Positions 47,793 to 57,429 of a DNA stretch of 64,000 nucleotides are shown piece after piece. Under the pieces are notes generated by a model. The model ran no database searches, had not been told where the DNA came from, and worked only from the letters and a program-made list of their open reading frames with translations. Origin of the DNA: Kumtagia sp963820075 (GTDB taxonomy: Bacteria > Pseudomonadota > Alphaproteobacteria > Rhizobiales > Rhizobiaceae); NCBI GenBank assembly GCA_963820075.1, contig CAWFYS010000005.1, positions 62,001-126,000 on the forward strand. The letters are read 5' to 3'. The translations under genes were made by a program, and so were the position numbers. Within the stretch, counting starts at the first letter, position 1, and every line of letters begins with the position of its first letter.

Positions 47793-48270
47793 TGACGAAT
47801 TCATCTCGGTCGGCCAACCGTTGCCGCGCATCGGCGCAGTGCGGACCATCGGCGGCCGCCGGATCAGGGTGGTCTGGCGCGACGGCACCGCGAGGATTGT
47901 CGATTTGGCCCCGGTTCTGCTCAGCCACCGCCATTTCATCCCGCTGCGCGAGGACGATGACCTGTTCCAGACCATTCGCGTCAACGCGGATGGGGTCGCT
48001 CTGGTATGGGACGGCGGCATCGAACTGACCGCCGAATGGATCGAGCGTCTGCCGCCGGCCGGCATGGACAACGCCGAATTCCGGCAAATCATGGACCGCC
48101 TCCACCTGACCCTGGACGGCATGGCGGCCCAGCTTGAAATCTCGCGTAGGCAGGTGGCGGCGTTCCGGGGCTCAAAGCCGATCCCGAACCACATCGCCCT
48201 GGCGATCCGCTATCTGAATGAGCACGGGGGGCCGAACCCACGTTACGCCGAGGCGCGCTTGTCCGCCTGA
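47764..48270 (+). CDS. DUF2442 domain protein with C-terminal helix-turn-helix
   Basis: 168 residues. The N-terminal 90 residues are DUF2442 (RIGAVRTIGGRRIRVVWRDGTARIVDLAPVL). The C-terminal 60 residues form an Xre-like HTH (LDGMAAQLEISRRQVAAFRGS and IPNHIALAIRYLNEHG). ATG 47764 lies inside the DUF4160 gene with a 29-base overlap. It probably neutralises or binds the DUF4160 protein and represses the shared promoter. Confidence 0.85.
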   Translation: MNGIVSTADSDEFISVGQPLPRIGAVRTIGGRRIRVVWRDGTARIVDLAPVLLSHRHFIPLREDDDLFQTIRVNADGVALVWDGGIELTAEWIERLPPAGMDNAEFRQIMDRLHLTLDGMAAQLEISRRQVAAFRGSKPIPNHIALAIRYLNEHGGPNPRYAEARLSA

Positions 48271-48367
48271 TGGTGCTGGGTCGAACAGGATCGGTGCAAC
48301 CTCATGGAGCGCTTGACCTGCTCCACTGTGCAACCCATTTTGCGGTTGATGAGCATGGAGGCTTGTT

Positions 48368-48634
48368 ATGTGCCGCAACATCAAGAACCTGTTCAATTTC
48401 GATCCGCCCGCGACCGGTCACGAGGTCCATGATGCAGCGCTGCAATTCGTCCGCAAGGTGAGCGGCTCGACCCGGCCGTCCAAACGTAACGAGGCTGCCT
48501 TCAACCACGCCGTCGAGACGATCGCGGCGGCGGCGCACGAGCTCTTGCACGCGCTTGAAACCACCCAGCATCCGCGCAGCCGCGAAGAGGAAGCGGTAAA
48601 GGCGCGGGCGAGGAACGCCCTGCGCTTCGGGTGA
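48368..48634 (+). CDS. DUF2277 family protein
   Basis: 88 residues with the family start MCRNIKNLFNFDPPAT followed by EVHDAALQFVRKVSGSTRPSK and a helical C-terminus. DUF2277 proteins are widespread and uncharacterised; the conserved MCRNIK start shows the chosen ATG is right. It lies alone between the DUF2442 gene and the pirin gene, with 98 bases upstream. Confidence 0.9.
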   Translation: MCRNIKNLFNFDPPATGHEVHDAALQFVRKVSGSTRPSKRNEAAFNHAVETIAAAAHELLHALETTQHPRSREEEAVKARARNALRFG

Positions 48635-48753
48635 TGCCAGTTGCGCTCCGGCTGTTCAGCCTTCACGGTATCTTGCTCCAGTGAAGCAGTTACCGCGGCG
48701 TATCCAGGCCACTTGATAGGGTGCATCGGTTTGACACTGGCGAGGGCTGAAAA

Positions 48754-49674
48754 ATGAGCTTCTTCCCCGGAAACGATCCGCTCCCCGGCGACAGGTTTGC
48801 CTGCGACGCCATCGAGATGATGATCATCCCGAACGCCCGCGACATTGGCGGCTTCGAGGTGCGCCGCGCTCTGCCGACCGCCCGGCGCCGGCTTGTCGGC
48901 CCGTTCATCTTTTTCGACCGCATGGGTCCGGCGATTCTTCGCGCCGGCCAGGCACTTGATGTGAGGCCGCATCCGCATATCGGGCTGGCCACCGTGACTT
49001 ACCTGTTCGACGGCAAAATCAGGCACCGCGATTCGCTCGGCACCGAAATGGTGATCGAACCGGGCGATGTGAACCTGATGACGGCGGGTCGCGGCATTGT
49101 GCATTCGGAACGCACGCCCGAGGAACTGCGCGGCGGGCCGCTCGCGATTTCCGGTTTACAGACCTGGATCGCCCTGCCCGAGGACAAGGAGGAGGTCCCT
49201 CCGATGTTCGAGAACACCGGCCGCGCTGTGTTGCCGGCCTTCGATGACGGCGGCGTTTCCGGCCGCCTCGTGATCGGGAGCTTCGCCGGGCTTCGCTCGC
49301 CGGTCAATACAGCCAGCGAAACGCTTTATGCCGACATTTCTCTGGCGCCGGGCGCCAGGGTTGCCATATCGTCGGACAGCGAGGAGCGCGCCATCTACGT
49401 GCTGGACGGCACGGTCGATATTTCCGGCGACCATTTCCCGTCGGATCGGCTGCTGGTGTTCCGGCCCGGCGACGAAATCGTCGTGTCGTCGCGGCAGGGC
49501 GCTCATTTCATGCTTTTCGGCGGTGCGTCGCTCGCCTCGAAGCGCTATATCTGGTGGAATTTCGTTTCGTCTTCGCAAGAGCGCATCGAACAGGCCAAGG
49601 AGGAGTGGCGAACCGGCCGCTTCGATATTGTGCCAGGCGATGCGGAAGAGTTCATTCCGCTGCCGGAAGGGTAA
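48754..49674 (+). CDS. Pirin family protein
   Basis: 306 residues of the bicupin pirin family, with the metal-binding motif RPHPHIGLATVTYLF and HRDSLG in the N-terminal cupin, and HSERTP as the third metal-binding element. Some bacterial pirins act as quercetinases. The C-terminal domain contains DGTVDISGDHFPSDRLLVFRPGDEIV. Frame and length are normal. dxs begins 84 bases downstream. Confidence 0.9.
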   Translation: MSFFPGNDPLPGDRFACDAIEMMIIPNARDIGGFEVRRALPTARRRLVGPFIFFDRMGPAILRAGQALDVRPHPHIGLATVTYLFDGKIRHRDSLGTEMVIEPGDVNLMTAGRGIVHSERTPEELRGGPLAISGLQTWIALPEDKEEVPPMFENTGRAVLPAFDDGGVSGRLVIGSFAGLRSPVNTASETLYADISLAPGARVAISSDSEERAIYVLDGTVDISGDHFPSDRLLVFRPGDEIVVSSRQGAHFMLFGGASLASKRYIWWNFVSSSQERIEQAKEEWRTGRFDIVPGDAEEFIPLPEG

Positions 49675-49757
49675 GGCGCGTCACCCTCGCGCATTTACAA
49701 GGGAGAGTTTAGTCCTTATCCCGTTCAGCTTGATCTTGCGCGCAGGCGAAAGACAAG

Positions 49758-51671
49758 TTGAGATCAGCTCTGAAAACACCGCTCCTGGACAAGGTCCGCA
49801 TCCCGGCCGATCTTCGCGCCCTGCCCGAAAGCCAGCTCGGCCAGTTGTCGGAGGAACTGCGCGCCGAACTGATCGACGCGGTCTCCCATACGGGCGGGCA
49901 CCTTGGCGCCGGCCTCGGCGTGGTCGAACTCACGGTCGCGCTGCACTATGTTTTCGACACGCCGAATGACCGGCTTATCTGGGATGTCGGGCATCAGGCC
50001 TATCCGCACAAGATCCTGACCGGCCGCCGTGACCGTATCCGTACCTTGCGGATGGAAGGCGGCCTGTCCGGCTTCACCAAGCGGGCGGAGAGCAAATACG
50101 ATCCTTTCGGCGCCGCTCATTCCTCGACCTCGATCTCCGCGGGCCTCGGCATGGCCGTGGCGCGCGACCTCAAGGGCGGCCGCAACCACGTCATCGCAGT
50201 CATCGGCGACGGCGCCATGTCGGCCGGCATGGCCTATGAGGCGCTGAACAATGCGGGAGCGTTGAATGCCCGGCTGATCGTCATCCTCAATGACAACGAC
50301 ATGTCGATCGCGCCGCCCACCGGCGCCATGAGCGCCTATCTGGCGCGGCTTGCCTCCGGCCGCACCTATATGGGCTTCCGGGATTTCGGCAAGAAGCTCA
50401 CCTCCTATCTGGGCAAGCGCGTCGATCGCGCCGTCACCCGCGCCGTGGAGCATGCGCGCGGCTATGTGACGGGCGGCACGATGTTCGAGGAACTGGGCTT
50501 CTTCCACATCGGCCCCATCGACGGGCACAATCTCGATCATCTGGTGCCTGTGCTGAAGAACGTCCGCGACAATGGCGACGGGCCGGTTCTGATCCATGTC
50601 GTCACCCAGAAGGGCAAAGGCTACGCTCCCGCCGAGGCTGCGAGCGACAAATATCACGGCGTCAACAAGTTCGACGTGATCACCGGCGCGCAGGCAAAGG
50701 CCCCCGCCAACGCCGCGAGCTACACGCGGGTATTCGCCGAAAGCCTGATCCAGGAGGCGCGTCACGACGACAGGATCGTCGCCATCACGGCCGCCATGCC
50801 CTCCGGCACCGGGCTCGACCTGTTCGGCGAGGCATTTCCCGCCCGCACTTTCGATGTCGGCATTGCCGAGCAGCATGCCGTTACCTTCGCCGCCGGTCTC
50901 GCCGCGGAGGGCATGAAGCCTTTCGCCGCGATCTACTCCACGTTTCTTCAGCGGGCTTACGACCAGGTGGTCCATGACGTCGCCATCCAGCAATTGCCGG
51001 TGCGCTTCCCCATCGACCGGGCCGGTTTCGTCGGCGCCGACGGGCCGACGCATTGCGGAGCCTTCGATACGACCTATCTCGCCAGCTTGCCCGGATTCGT
51101 CGTCATGGCGGCGGCCGACGAGGCGGAACTTCGCCACATGGTGCGTACGGCCGCCGACTATGACGAAGGTCCGATCGCCTTCCGCTATCCGCGCGGCAAC
51201 GGCGTCGGCGTCGACATGCCGGAACGCGGCTCCTTCCTCGAAATCGGCAAGGGCCGCATCCTGCGGGAGGGAACGAAAGTGGCGCTGCTTTCCTTCGGCA
51301 CAAGGCTGGCCGACTGCCTGCTCGCGGCCGAGGAGTTGCACGCCGCCGGACTATCCACCACCGTCGCCGATGCGCGCTTCGCCAAGCCGCTGGACGAGGA
51401 TCTGGTGCGCCGTCTCGCCAGCGAGCATGAGGTGCTGATCACGGTGGAAGAGAACGCCATTGGCGGCTTTGCCACTCAGGTGCTGCATTTTCTCGCCCGC
51501 GAGGGAATGCTGGAAAACGGCCTCAAGATCCGCCCCTTGCTGCTGCCCGATGTCTTCACGGATCACGCCAGGCCGGAGAAGATGTATGCCGATGCCGGGC
51601 TCGACAGTGCGGGTATCGTGCAGGCGGTCTTCAGCGCGCTGGAGCGTTCGGTTCGATCAGCCACGGCGTAG
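49758..51671 (+). CDS. dxs: 1-deoxy-D-xylulose-5-phosphate synthase
   Basis: Thiamine-diphosphate enzyme that makes DXP from pyruvate and glyceraldehyde 3-phosphate, the entry step of the non-mevalonate pathway. The 637-residue protein has HTGGHLGAGLGVVELTVALH near residue 46, the ThDP motif GDGAMSAGMAYEALNNAG, YHGVNKFD, and the transketolase C-terminal domain. The start is TTG 49758, followed by MRSALKTPLLDKVRIP-type sequence typical of rhizobial Dxs. The frame is intact over 1.9 kb. It feeds ispE at 2.4 kb. Confidence 0.95.
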   Translation: MRSALKTPLLDKVRIPADLRALPESQLGQLSEELRAELIDAVSHTGGHLGAGLGVVELTVALHYVFDTPNDRLIWDVGHQAYPHKILTGRRDRIRTLRMEGGLSGFTKRAESKYDPFGAAHSSTSISAGLGMAVARDLKGGRNHVIAVIGDGAMSAGMAYEALNNAGALNARLIVILNDNDMSIAPPTGAMSAYLARLASGRTYMGFRDFGKKLTSYLGKRVDRAVTRAVEHARGYVTGGTMFEELGFFHIGPIDGHNLDHLVPVLKNVRDNGDGPVLIHVVTQKGKGYAPAEAASDKYHGVNKFDVITGAQAKAPANAASYTRVFAESLIQEARHDDRIVAITAAMPSGTGLDLFGEAFPARTFDVGIAEQHAVTFAAGLAAEGMKPFAAIYSTFLQRAYDQVVHDVAIQQLPVRFPIDRAGFVGADGPTHCGAFDTTYLASLPGFVVMAAADEAELRHMVRTAADYDEGPIAFRYPRGNGVGVDMPERGSFLEIGKGRILREGTKVALLSFGTRLADCLLAAEELHAAGLSTTVADARFAKPLDEDLVRRLASEHEVLITVEENAIGGFATQVLHFLAREGMLENGLKIRPLLLPDVFTDHARPEKMYADAGLDSAGIVQAVFSALERSVRSATA

Positions 51672-52012
51672 GACGACCGCAAAATCGGGGCGACTCTCTA
51701 GCCAGCATTTGCCACGGCGATGTTCTCGTCTGAATCAGCGCTATCAGTCGCACTGGAGCGAAGTTCGTTCAACATGCGCCTGACGACTGCCGGATGGCGC
51801 TCTATCAACATTAGACTAAGCGGACTTGCGTGGCTTCGCCCGTCGGACTGTCGCTTCGGCCTGCTTAGCCTCTTGTTTGTCGCAGGTTTCTGTCGGAAAA
51901 CCGTGACACACTTTTCCGGAACCTGCTCAGGAGCTGACGTTCGTCGCATCTCCGCAAGGAACCTTTGCGCTAACGCTGAATACGGCCTTTTGGGGCCGCT
52001 GCCCTGCGCGGC
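51672..52012. other. Intergenic region between dxs and the YCII-domain gene
   Basis: 341 bases. A 98-codon plus-strand frame (51720-52016) has no family features and is treated as spurious. A dispersed-repeat fragment, TCGGAAAACCG...CACTTTTCCGG, lies near 51893-51928. No terminator with a clear T-run was recognised after dxs. Confidence 0.45.
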
Positions 52013-52345
52013 TTAGGACGCTTGTTCTAGTGGCCACACCTCAACGACACCGTGTGCAACAGCGCAGGGAGTTCGTGACACCATGTCTATTGCCTCAGCT
52101 AAACTGGCGGCTTCAATTATAGCAAAGCCAGCCAATGGCAGCGAGGACGCCATGAATGGACCGTCCGTCGTTTCAACCTTGGCAGCGTTGGGATTGCGCA
52201 CTTGCACGGGAGTGCCCGCGATACCCATCAACACCCCGTCTTTCCGCAACTTTGAGTCGTGAGCGTGGGCTGCGTCTCGAATGCCCACGGCGGTGCGGTC
52301 GTAGCCCTCTTGGTCTCCATATCCAATCGTTACGAATTTTGGCAC
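52013..52345 (-). CDS. YCII-related (DGPF domain) protein
   Basis: 110 residues with a ferredoxin-like YCII/DGPF domain: MPKFVTIGYGDQEGYDR at the start, TTDGPFMASSLPLAGFAIIEA containing the DGPF motif, and a C-terminal VVEVWPL strand. Such proteins are often linked to ECF sigma factors or dimerise as small enzymes; no such partner is visible here. The frame is intact. Function unknown. Confidence 0.82.
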   Translation of the reverse strand: MPKFVTIGYGDQEGYDRTAVGIRDAAHAHDSKLRKDGVLMGIAGTPVQVRNPNAAKVETTDGPFMASSLPLAGFAIIEAASLAEAIDMVSRTPCAVAHGVVEVWPLEQAS

Positions 52346-52509
52346 GGGTGCTCCCTTCAGGCACAGCTAGACAGAGCTTCCAGCAAGCCATGCATCCTCA
52401 TTGTGAATGAAGCGAACGTCAAGATTCTCGCCGAACATGGCTAGGCAGCACAAACGGCCGCTCTCTACCCCTCGTACCCGCTCTCGCAATTCCATGATTC
52501 AGCCGGGTC

Positions 52510-52782
52510 CTAGAGCATTTCCGGTGAATACTGGATCACTCTGCCGGAGGCCATTTGGCTCAAGGTCGAGGGTTTCGGTGAAGGTCGTGGTGGCGCCACG
52601 GTCGAGCCGGAACGCGAAGGATTTGAGCCAAATGGACCGGCCCGAAGGGTTTGCCGCTGGCGGGCGCCCGCGGCGTCAGGCGGACTTGGCCGTGCCACCA
52701 GCACGACCTGCGCCGCCTTCCTAGCGGATCGCCTCGCCATCGGCGAAACAGAGCGATTCAGTATTCACCGGAAATGCTCTAG
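52510..52782. mobile_element. MITE-like element with 35-bp terminal inverted repeats
   Basis: A 273-base element. Its ends match over 35 bp with two mismatches; the outer 24 bases, CTAGAGCATTTCCGGTGAAT plus ACTG, are identical at both ends when read inward. Inside, CCATTTGGCTCAA near 52550 and TTGAGCCAAATGG near 52622 form a second inverted pair. No transposase is encoded. It occupies over half of the 517-base gap between the YCII and DUF302 genes; the remaining gap has no gene. Confidence 0.8.
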
Positions 52783-52862
52783 AATGGAACGCGACCGATC
52801 CTCCCGACCACCGAGCCGGCGAATGTCGCCATCGCAAATGCCGGCCCGTTCTTTCGTAAATC

Positions 52863-53347
52863 TTACTTCTTCGCCGCGGCTGCTGACCGACCGATGACTT
52901 CGGTCGCCATCTGAATTCCTTGTCGCGGTTCTCGATGCCGTGGCGCCTGGCGATCCAGTCGAAGTCCGTATAGGACACGTGGACCCGTCCGCCCGCATCC
53001 TGGTAGACGAGCACCCGGACCGGCCAGTCGAGCCCGGCTTTCTGATTGGCGGTGAGGAACGTCGTGCCGAGCGCCGGATTGCCAAACATGACCAGTTGCG
53101 ACGGCAGCACGTGGTTGCCCGCGGCATTGCCGAGTTCGGCCTGGTCGATCACGCCGAAGAACATGATGCCCTTGGCGGCGACGTCCTGCTTGATGCGCGA
53201 CACGGTCTCGGCGACCGAATAGCCGCTCGTCACAGTAACGATGTCGTCGGAGGCGGGCTCCGCCCTCGCTTGGGCTATGAGACTTGAAGCTGCAGCCGCC
53301 GCAACGAGCGCTCCCGCGGCAAGCGTCGAATTGATTGCGTTCCACAT
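52863..53347 (-). CDS. Exported DUF302 domain protein (one frameshift)
   Basis: About 161 residues. The signal peptide is MWNAINSTLAAGALVAAAAASS with cleavage near ARA. The DUF302 domain follows (SGYSVAETVSRIKQDVAAKGIMFFGVIDQAELG, MFGNPALGTTFLTANQKAGLDWPVRVLVYQD). Near 52905 one base is missing in GAATTCAGATGG; restoring it gives the normal end FQMATEVIGRSAAAAKK and TAA 52863-52865. An AAGGAGAAACG site precedes ATG 53347. It is the last gene of a minus-strand set with an MFS carrier and a cupin. Confidence 0.85.
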
Positions 53348-53465
53348 ATCGTTTCTCCTTGATTGACGCCCGCTGATCGGGCTGGTTTCGAGCATGCCTT
53401 GGCGTGTGTCCGCTGGATAATGACGATCCTTGCGGGAATTGATGACGTGCGCTTATGGCCGACGG

Positions 53466-54671
53466 TCACGGCCCTGCGGGCGGCGCCATCAGAACGCGCG
53501 CCAGCCCGATCGCCATAGCGAGCGCGGCGATCAGGACAGCGACGCAGGCCGTCCAGCCGACGCGGTCGAAAACTTGGCCGAGCACGAAGCTGCCGACCAG
53601 GCCGCCCAAGTAATAGGAGGCGAGATAGATGCCGCTGGCGGCCGCCTTGTCGCGTTTGGCGGTGCGGCCGACATGACCGGTGGCAATCGCCTGCGCGAGG
53701 AATGTTCCTGCGGCTACGAGCGTCATGCCGGCGAGGACGACAGGCAGGCTCGTCGCCAGCAGGGTAGCAAGGCCGGCAATGGCAGCGGCAAGCGACAGCG
53801 CTATTCCCCGGCTCGGCCCAAGGTTCCGCGCCAGCCGGCCGGCGAGCGGCGTGGTGATCATCGACGGCAGGAAGACGAAATAGACCAGCCCGAGCGACAT
53901 GGCCGAGAGATTGAGCGGCGCTGCCGTCAGGATGAAATTCACATAGGTGAAGGTGCCTATGAAAACGAAGAGGATGAGGAAGCCGATGGCGAAGGCGTTG
54001 CGCAGTTCGCGATCGGCGAAATGCGCGCGCCAGGCCGCCATTGCGGGCATGGCACCGCCCGTTGCCATCATACGCTCCGTCCTCTTCAGCGTCAGAAACA
54101 CGAGCGCCGCGCCGGCGAGGTTCATCGCGGCAAAGGTCAGGAAGTTGGCGGAGATGCCGAAACTTTCGGCGACAGCCGCCGACATGATGCGCCCGAAAAA
54201 GTTGCTGGCGACATTGCCCGTCACATAGGCGGCTAGCGCGCCGGTCGCCTGGGCGGGCGAGAAATGCTCGGCGAGATGGGCGATGGTAAGCGTGAACGCG
54301 GCTGACATGCACAGGCCCTGCGCGACGCGCAGCAGGGTGAAAACGGTGATGTCGTCGGTCATCGATAGCAGTGTGGTCGGCATCGCCAGCACCGCAAGGC
54401 TGATCCAGATACCGTTGCGGCGGTCGATATTGCGGCCGAACAGCGCCACGACAACGCCGGCGATCGCCATGCCGAGCGTGCTGGCGTTTACCGCGAAACC
54501 CATTGTAGCGCGGCTGACGCCGAATTTCGTTACCAGGGACGGCAGGATAGCCTGCGCGGCGAACAGGTCGACCAGGGTGAGGAAGGCAATCAGCGCGATG
54601 ATGCCGAAGCGTGCGCTGTCGGCGGCCACCATGCGTAGCGATGCCCGCGCGGACTGCTCAATGCTTGTCAT
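53466..54671 (-). CDS. Major facilitator superfamily transporter
   Basis: 401 residues with about 12 hydrophobic segments. The loop 2-3 motif is NIDRRNGIWISLAVLAM (a variant of the MFS GRxxD motif), and QAILPSLVTKFGVS is typical of the YnfM/AraJ-like drug or sugar efflux group. ATG 54671 is preferred over 54689 because GGAG lies at the right distance. Between the cupin and DUF302 genes, all on the minus strand. Substrate unknown; efflux is likely. Confidence 0.88.
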   Translation of the reverse strand: MTSIEQSARASLRMVAADSARFGIIALIAFLTLVDLFAAQAILPSLVTKFGVSRATMGFAVNASTLGMAIAGVVVALFGRNIDRRNGIWISLAVLAMPTTLLSMTDDITVFTLLRVAQGLCMSAAFTLTIAHLAEHFSPAQATGALAAYVTGNVASNFFGRIMSAAVAESFGISANFLTFAAMNLAGAALVFLTLKRTERMMATGGAMPAMAAWRAHFADRELRNAFAIGFLILFVFIGTFTYVNFILTAAPLNLSAMSLGLVYFVFLPSMITTPLAGRLARNLGPSRGIALSLAAAIAGLATLLATSLPVVLAGMTLVAAGTFLAQAIATGHVGRTAKRDKAAASGIYLASYYLGGLVGSFVLGQVFDRVGWTACVAVLIAALAMAIGLARVLMAPPAGP

Positions 54672-54755
54672 CGGTCTCTCCGAAGGCAATTGACGTTCCC
54701 GAGTACTGGTCCGGGAACGTCAAAGCATGAACGGTGGTGATCGGAGGGAGCCCCG

Positions 54756-55250
54756 TCACATGGTGTGCTCATCCATGGCCGGGGGCAGTATGTCGGCCGA
54801 GTAAAGGACTGCCGGGACCTCGCCATTGTTCTTCCACCAGTGGGAGAGATCGCCAAACTCGGCAACGACGTCGCCGGCCTTGTGCTCGATCGGCACCCGG
54901 CAGTTGCTGCGGTACTCGGTTATCGAGCCCTCAATGACGAGGATGTTGGCCGGACGGGCGGAATGCTCATGCCACGGCACGACGCCGTCCGGCTGCACGA
55001 CCAGCTTGCGCATGCGCAGCGTGTTGCCTTTCCAGGCATCGCCCCTATCGCTGAGGTCGATCGCCGAAAGCACCTCGTCGGTGACACCGGCGGGCATGGT
55101 CTCGCCTGAAGCAACGGCGCCGATAGCGATCTGATCGGCGGGACATTCCCCGGCATGGGCCGGTGCCGACAATGCGGCGACAGACGCAAGCAGGCCAAGC
55201 GCCACGGTTGCGGTCAGTGGATGGCGGTAAGCGGTAACTTTCGAAAGCAT
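54756..55250 (-). CDS. Exported cupin-domain protein
   Basis: 164 residues. The signal peptide (residues 1-32, ALSAPAHA) is followed by a single cupin domain with VPWHEHSARPANILVIEGS (metal-binding His and Glu residues) and EFGDLSHWWKNNGEVPAVLYS. A Cys pair (CPADQ and NCRVP) may form a disulphide. ATG 55250 has a strong AAAGGAG site. The ligand is unknown. Same strand as the MFS and LysR genes. Confidence 0.82.
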   Translation of the reverse strand: MLSKVTAYRHPLTATVALGLLASVAALSAPAHAGECPADQIAIGAVASGETMPAGVTDEVLSAIDLSDRGDAWKGNTLRMRKLVVQPDGVVPWHEHSARPANILVIEGSITEYRSNCRVPIEHKAGDVVAEFGDLSHWWKNNGEVPAVLYSADILPPAMDEHTM

Positions 55251-55442
55251 CTTTCGGTTCTCCTTTGTCCAGCCCGGCAAAGCGAGTTCGCTGCGGGGCA
55301 TGGCTGGAAGATTGGGCCGTCGCGGCGCTCAACGGAAATGCCGCATGCTTTTGGTTTCGATAGCTTCAGGCTATGGCTGGGAAGCGAGACACACGGCTTT
55401 GCTTCAAAAGGATTGGCGCTTGAAATCAAAGGATATTTCGAT

Positions 55443-56358
55443 TTATGCAGCCGAACGCTGCATGGAGACAGCCGCCGGCCCTTCGACCCAGCCGTATGAT
55501 TTGACAGCGTTGACGAAGGTCAGCACCGCCGGCGAAAAGCGCCGTCCTGCGACCGTCACGAGACATACGTCGCGCGCGACTTCCGGCTCGGCGACCGGAC
55601 GCACCTGCAGGCCGGGGATCACGGCGCTGTATTCGGGGATGAAGCAGATGCCCAGCCCGCCGGCCACCATGTTCTGGATCCAGTCCTCGCGCTCGCTCGA
55701 ATAGGAATCGAGGGTCGTCACGCCCTGTTCGTCGCAAAGCTTCGACAGGTGATCCCAATACTCGCAATTGATGCGTCTCAAATAGACCTCACCGTCGATC
55801 GCCGCGATCGGGTATCGCATCATATTGCGCAAGCCGGTGGCCCGTCGGAAAGGCCAGCATGAATCGCTCGCGAAATAGCGGCGTGACGTCGAAACGTTCC
55901 GGAAAATCCTCGGCGGACGACATGATGGCCACATCGATCTCTCCCGCCTCGAGCAGCGACGAGAGCTTGGCGGGAACGCCTTCGACGAGTTGAAGCTGAA
56001 TGCCCTTGTGACGCCTGTGGAAATCGGTGAGCAGGCCGGTGAAGCGGCGCGGGCCGATCGTGCACATGACGCCGACCTTGAGGATGCATCATCAAGGCAC
56101 AGGAAACTGCGAGGCTTCCTGGCGTACGCCGCTCAGCTCATCCACGATCTGCTGGAAGCGCGGCCTGAGCAGCGCGCCGAGGTCGGTGATGTGCGTGAGG
56201 TTGCGCTCGCGGCGGAACAGCAGTCCGCCCACTTCGTCCTCGAGCTGCTGGATCGCGCGGCTCAGCGCCGGCTGGGTGACGTTGCACCGCTCCGCGGCCC
56301 GCGTGAAGTTGCGCGTCTCGCAGACCGCCAGGAAATAGCGGATGTGATGAATGTCCAT
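55443..56358 (-). CDS. LysR-family transcriptional regulator (about three frameshifts)
   Basis: About 305 residues. The N-terminal helix-turn-helix is MDIHHIRYFLAVCETRNFTRAAERCNVTQPALSRAIQQLEDE. The effector domain runs through VGVMCTIGPRRFTGLLTDFHRR, GEIDVAIMSSAEDFPERFDV and the C-terminal GGLGICFIPEYSAVIPGLQ. Shifts lie near 56100 (TTTCCTG, one base too many), 56090 (one base missing in GCATCCTC) and 55825 (extra base in ACCCGATCG). Upstream of the cupin-MFS-DUF302 genes on the same strand, 192 bases from the cupin; it may control them or the divergent bdhA-like gene. Confidence 0.85.
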
Positions 56359-56537
56359 GGTGCTCTCCGAGCCCTGCGGAACCTGGCGACGGTTCTAGCG
56401 CGCGCGTGGCGAATACAACCAATGCGCAGAGCGTATGGTTTCGATAGCACGACGGCATTTCATTGTTGGAACGCTCGCCGAGCACTCTTTCGGACAGAGC
56501 CTGATGGCTTTGTCTGGACTTCATGGAGACAGGAAAA

Positions 56538-57381
56538 ATGCTCGACACCCCAAGCAAACCGGAGATCAGGACCGATCCGCTGGCAGGTCGCCGCCCGCTC
56601 GAAGGACGCACCGCCATCGTCACCGGCTCGACCAGCGGCATCGGCCTCGGCATCGCCACGTGCGCTGGCGCAGGCCGGTGCCGCCGTCATGCTCAACGGC
56701 TTCGGCGACCCGCAGGAAATCGAGGCGCAGCGCGCGGCGCTGGCCGACGACAACGACGTCGATGTCGCCTATGACAGCGCCGACATGTCGAACCGCGACG
56801 CCATCCTCCTGATGGTCGAGCGCGCCGTCGCCCGCTTCGGCCAGGTCGACATCGTCGTCAACAATGCCGGCATCCAGCATGTCGCGCCGATCGGCGAGTT
56901 CCCTGCCGGCCAAATGGGACGCGATCCTGTCGATCAACCTGTCGTCGGCCTTCCATCTGATCCAGGCGACATTCGAGCCGATGAAGCAAGCGCGGCTATG
57001 GCCGCATCGTCAACATCGCCTCGGCGCATGGCCTGATCGCCTCGCCCTTCAAGTCGGCCTATGTCGCGGCCAAGCACGGCATGGTCGGGCTGACCAAGGT
57101 CGTGGCGCTCGAAGGCGCGGAGTTCGGCGTCACCGCCAACGCGATCTGCCCCGGCTATGTGTGGACGCCGCTGGTCGAGAAGCAGATCGACGACCAGGCG
57201 AAGTCGCACAACATCGCCCGCGATGCGGTGATCCGCGACGTCTTCCTGAAGAACCAGCCGACACAAGCGCTTTGCGACCGTCGAGGAGATGGGCGCGCTC
57301 GCGGTCTTTCTTTGCAGCGACGCGGCCGCCTCGATCACCGGCACGGCGCTGCCGGTCGACGGCGGCTGGACGGCGCACTGA
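56538..57381 (+). CDS. bdhA: 3-hydroxybutyrate dehydrogenase BdhA (four frameshifts)
   Basis: An SDR of about 280 residues interconverting 3-hydroxybutyrate and acetoacetate in polyhydroxybutyrate metabolism. Seen are TAIVTGSTSGIGLGIA, LAQAGAAVMLNGFGD, VVNNAGIQHVAPI, the catalytic SAYVAAKHG (Tyr/Lys), CPGYVWTPLVEKQIDDQAK and QPTKRFATVEEMGALAVFL, all diagnostic of BdhA. They sit in different frames: shifts near 56660, 56905, 56985 (extra C, AAGCAAGCG) and 57267 (extra C, ACACAAGCGC). ATG 56538 has an AGGAAAA site. The patatin gene follows 48 bases later. Confidence 0.9.
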
Positions 57382-57429
57382 GACGGATGCGGCCGAGACA
57401 AAGGCGGACGTTGGCCCAGAGGAGGAACT

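Noticed and set aside
51720..52016. 98-codon plus-strand ORF after dxs
   Set aside because: Composition and residue pattern are random-like, and it contains a dispersed-repeat fragment.
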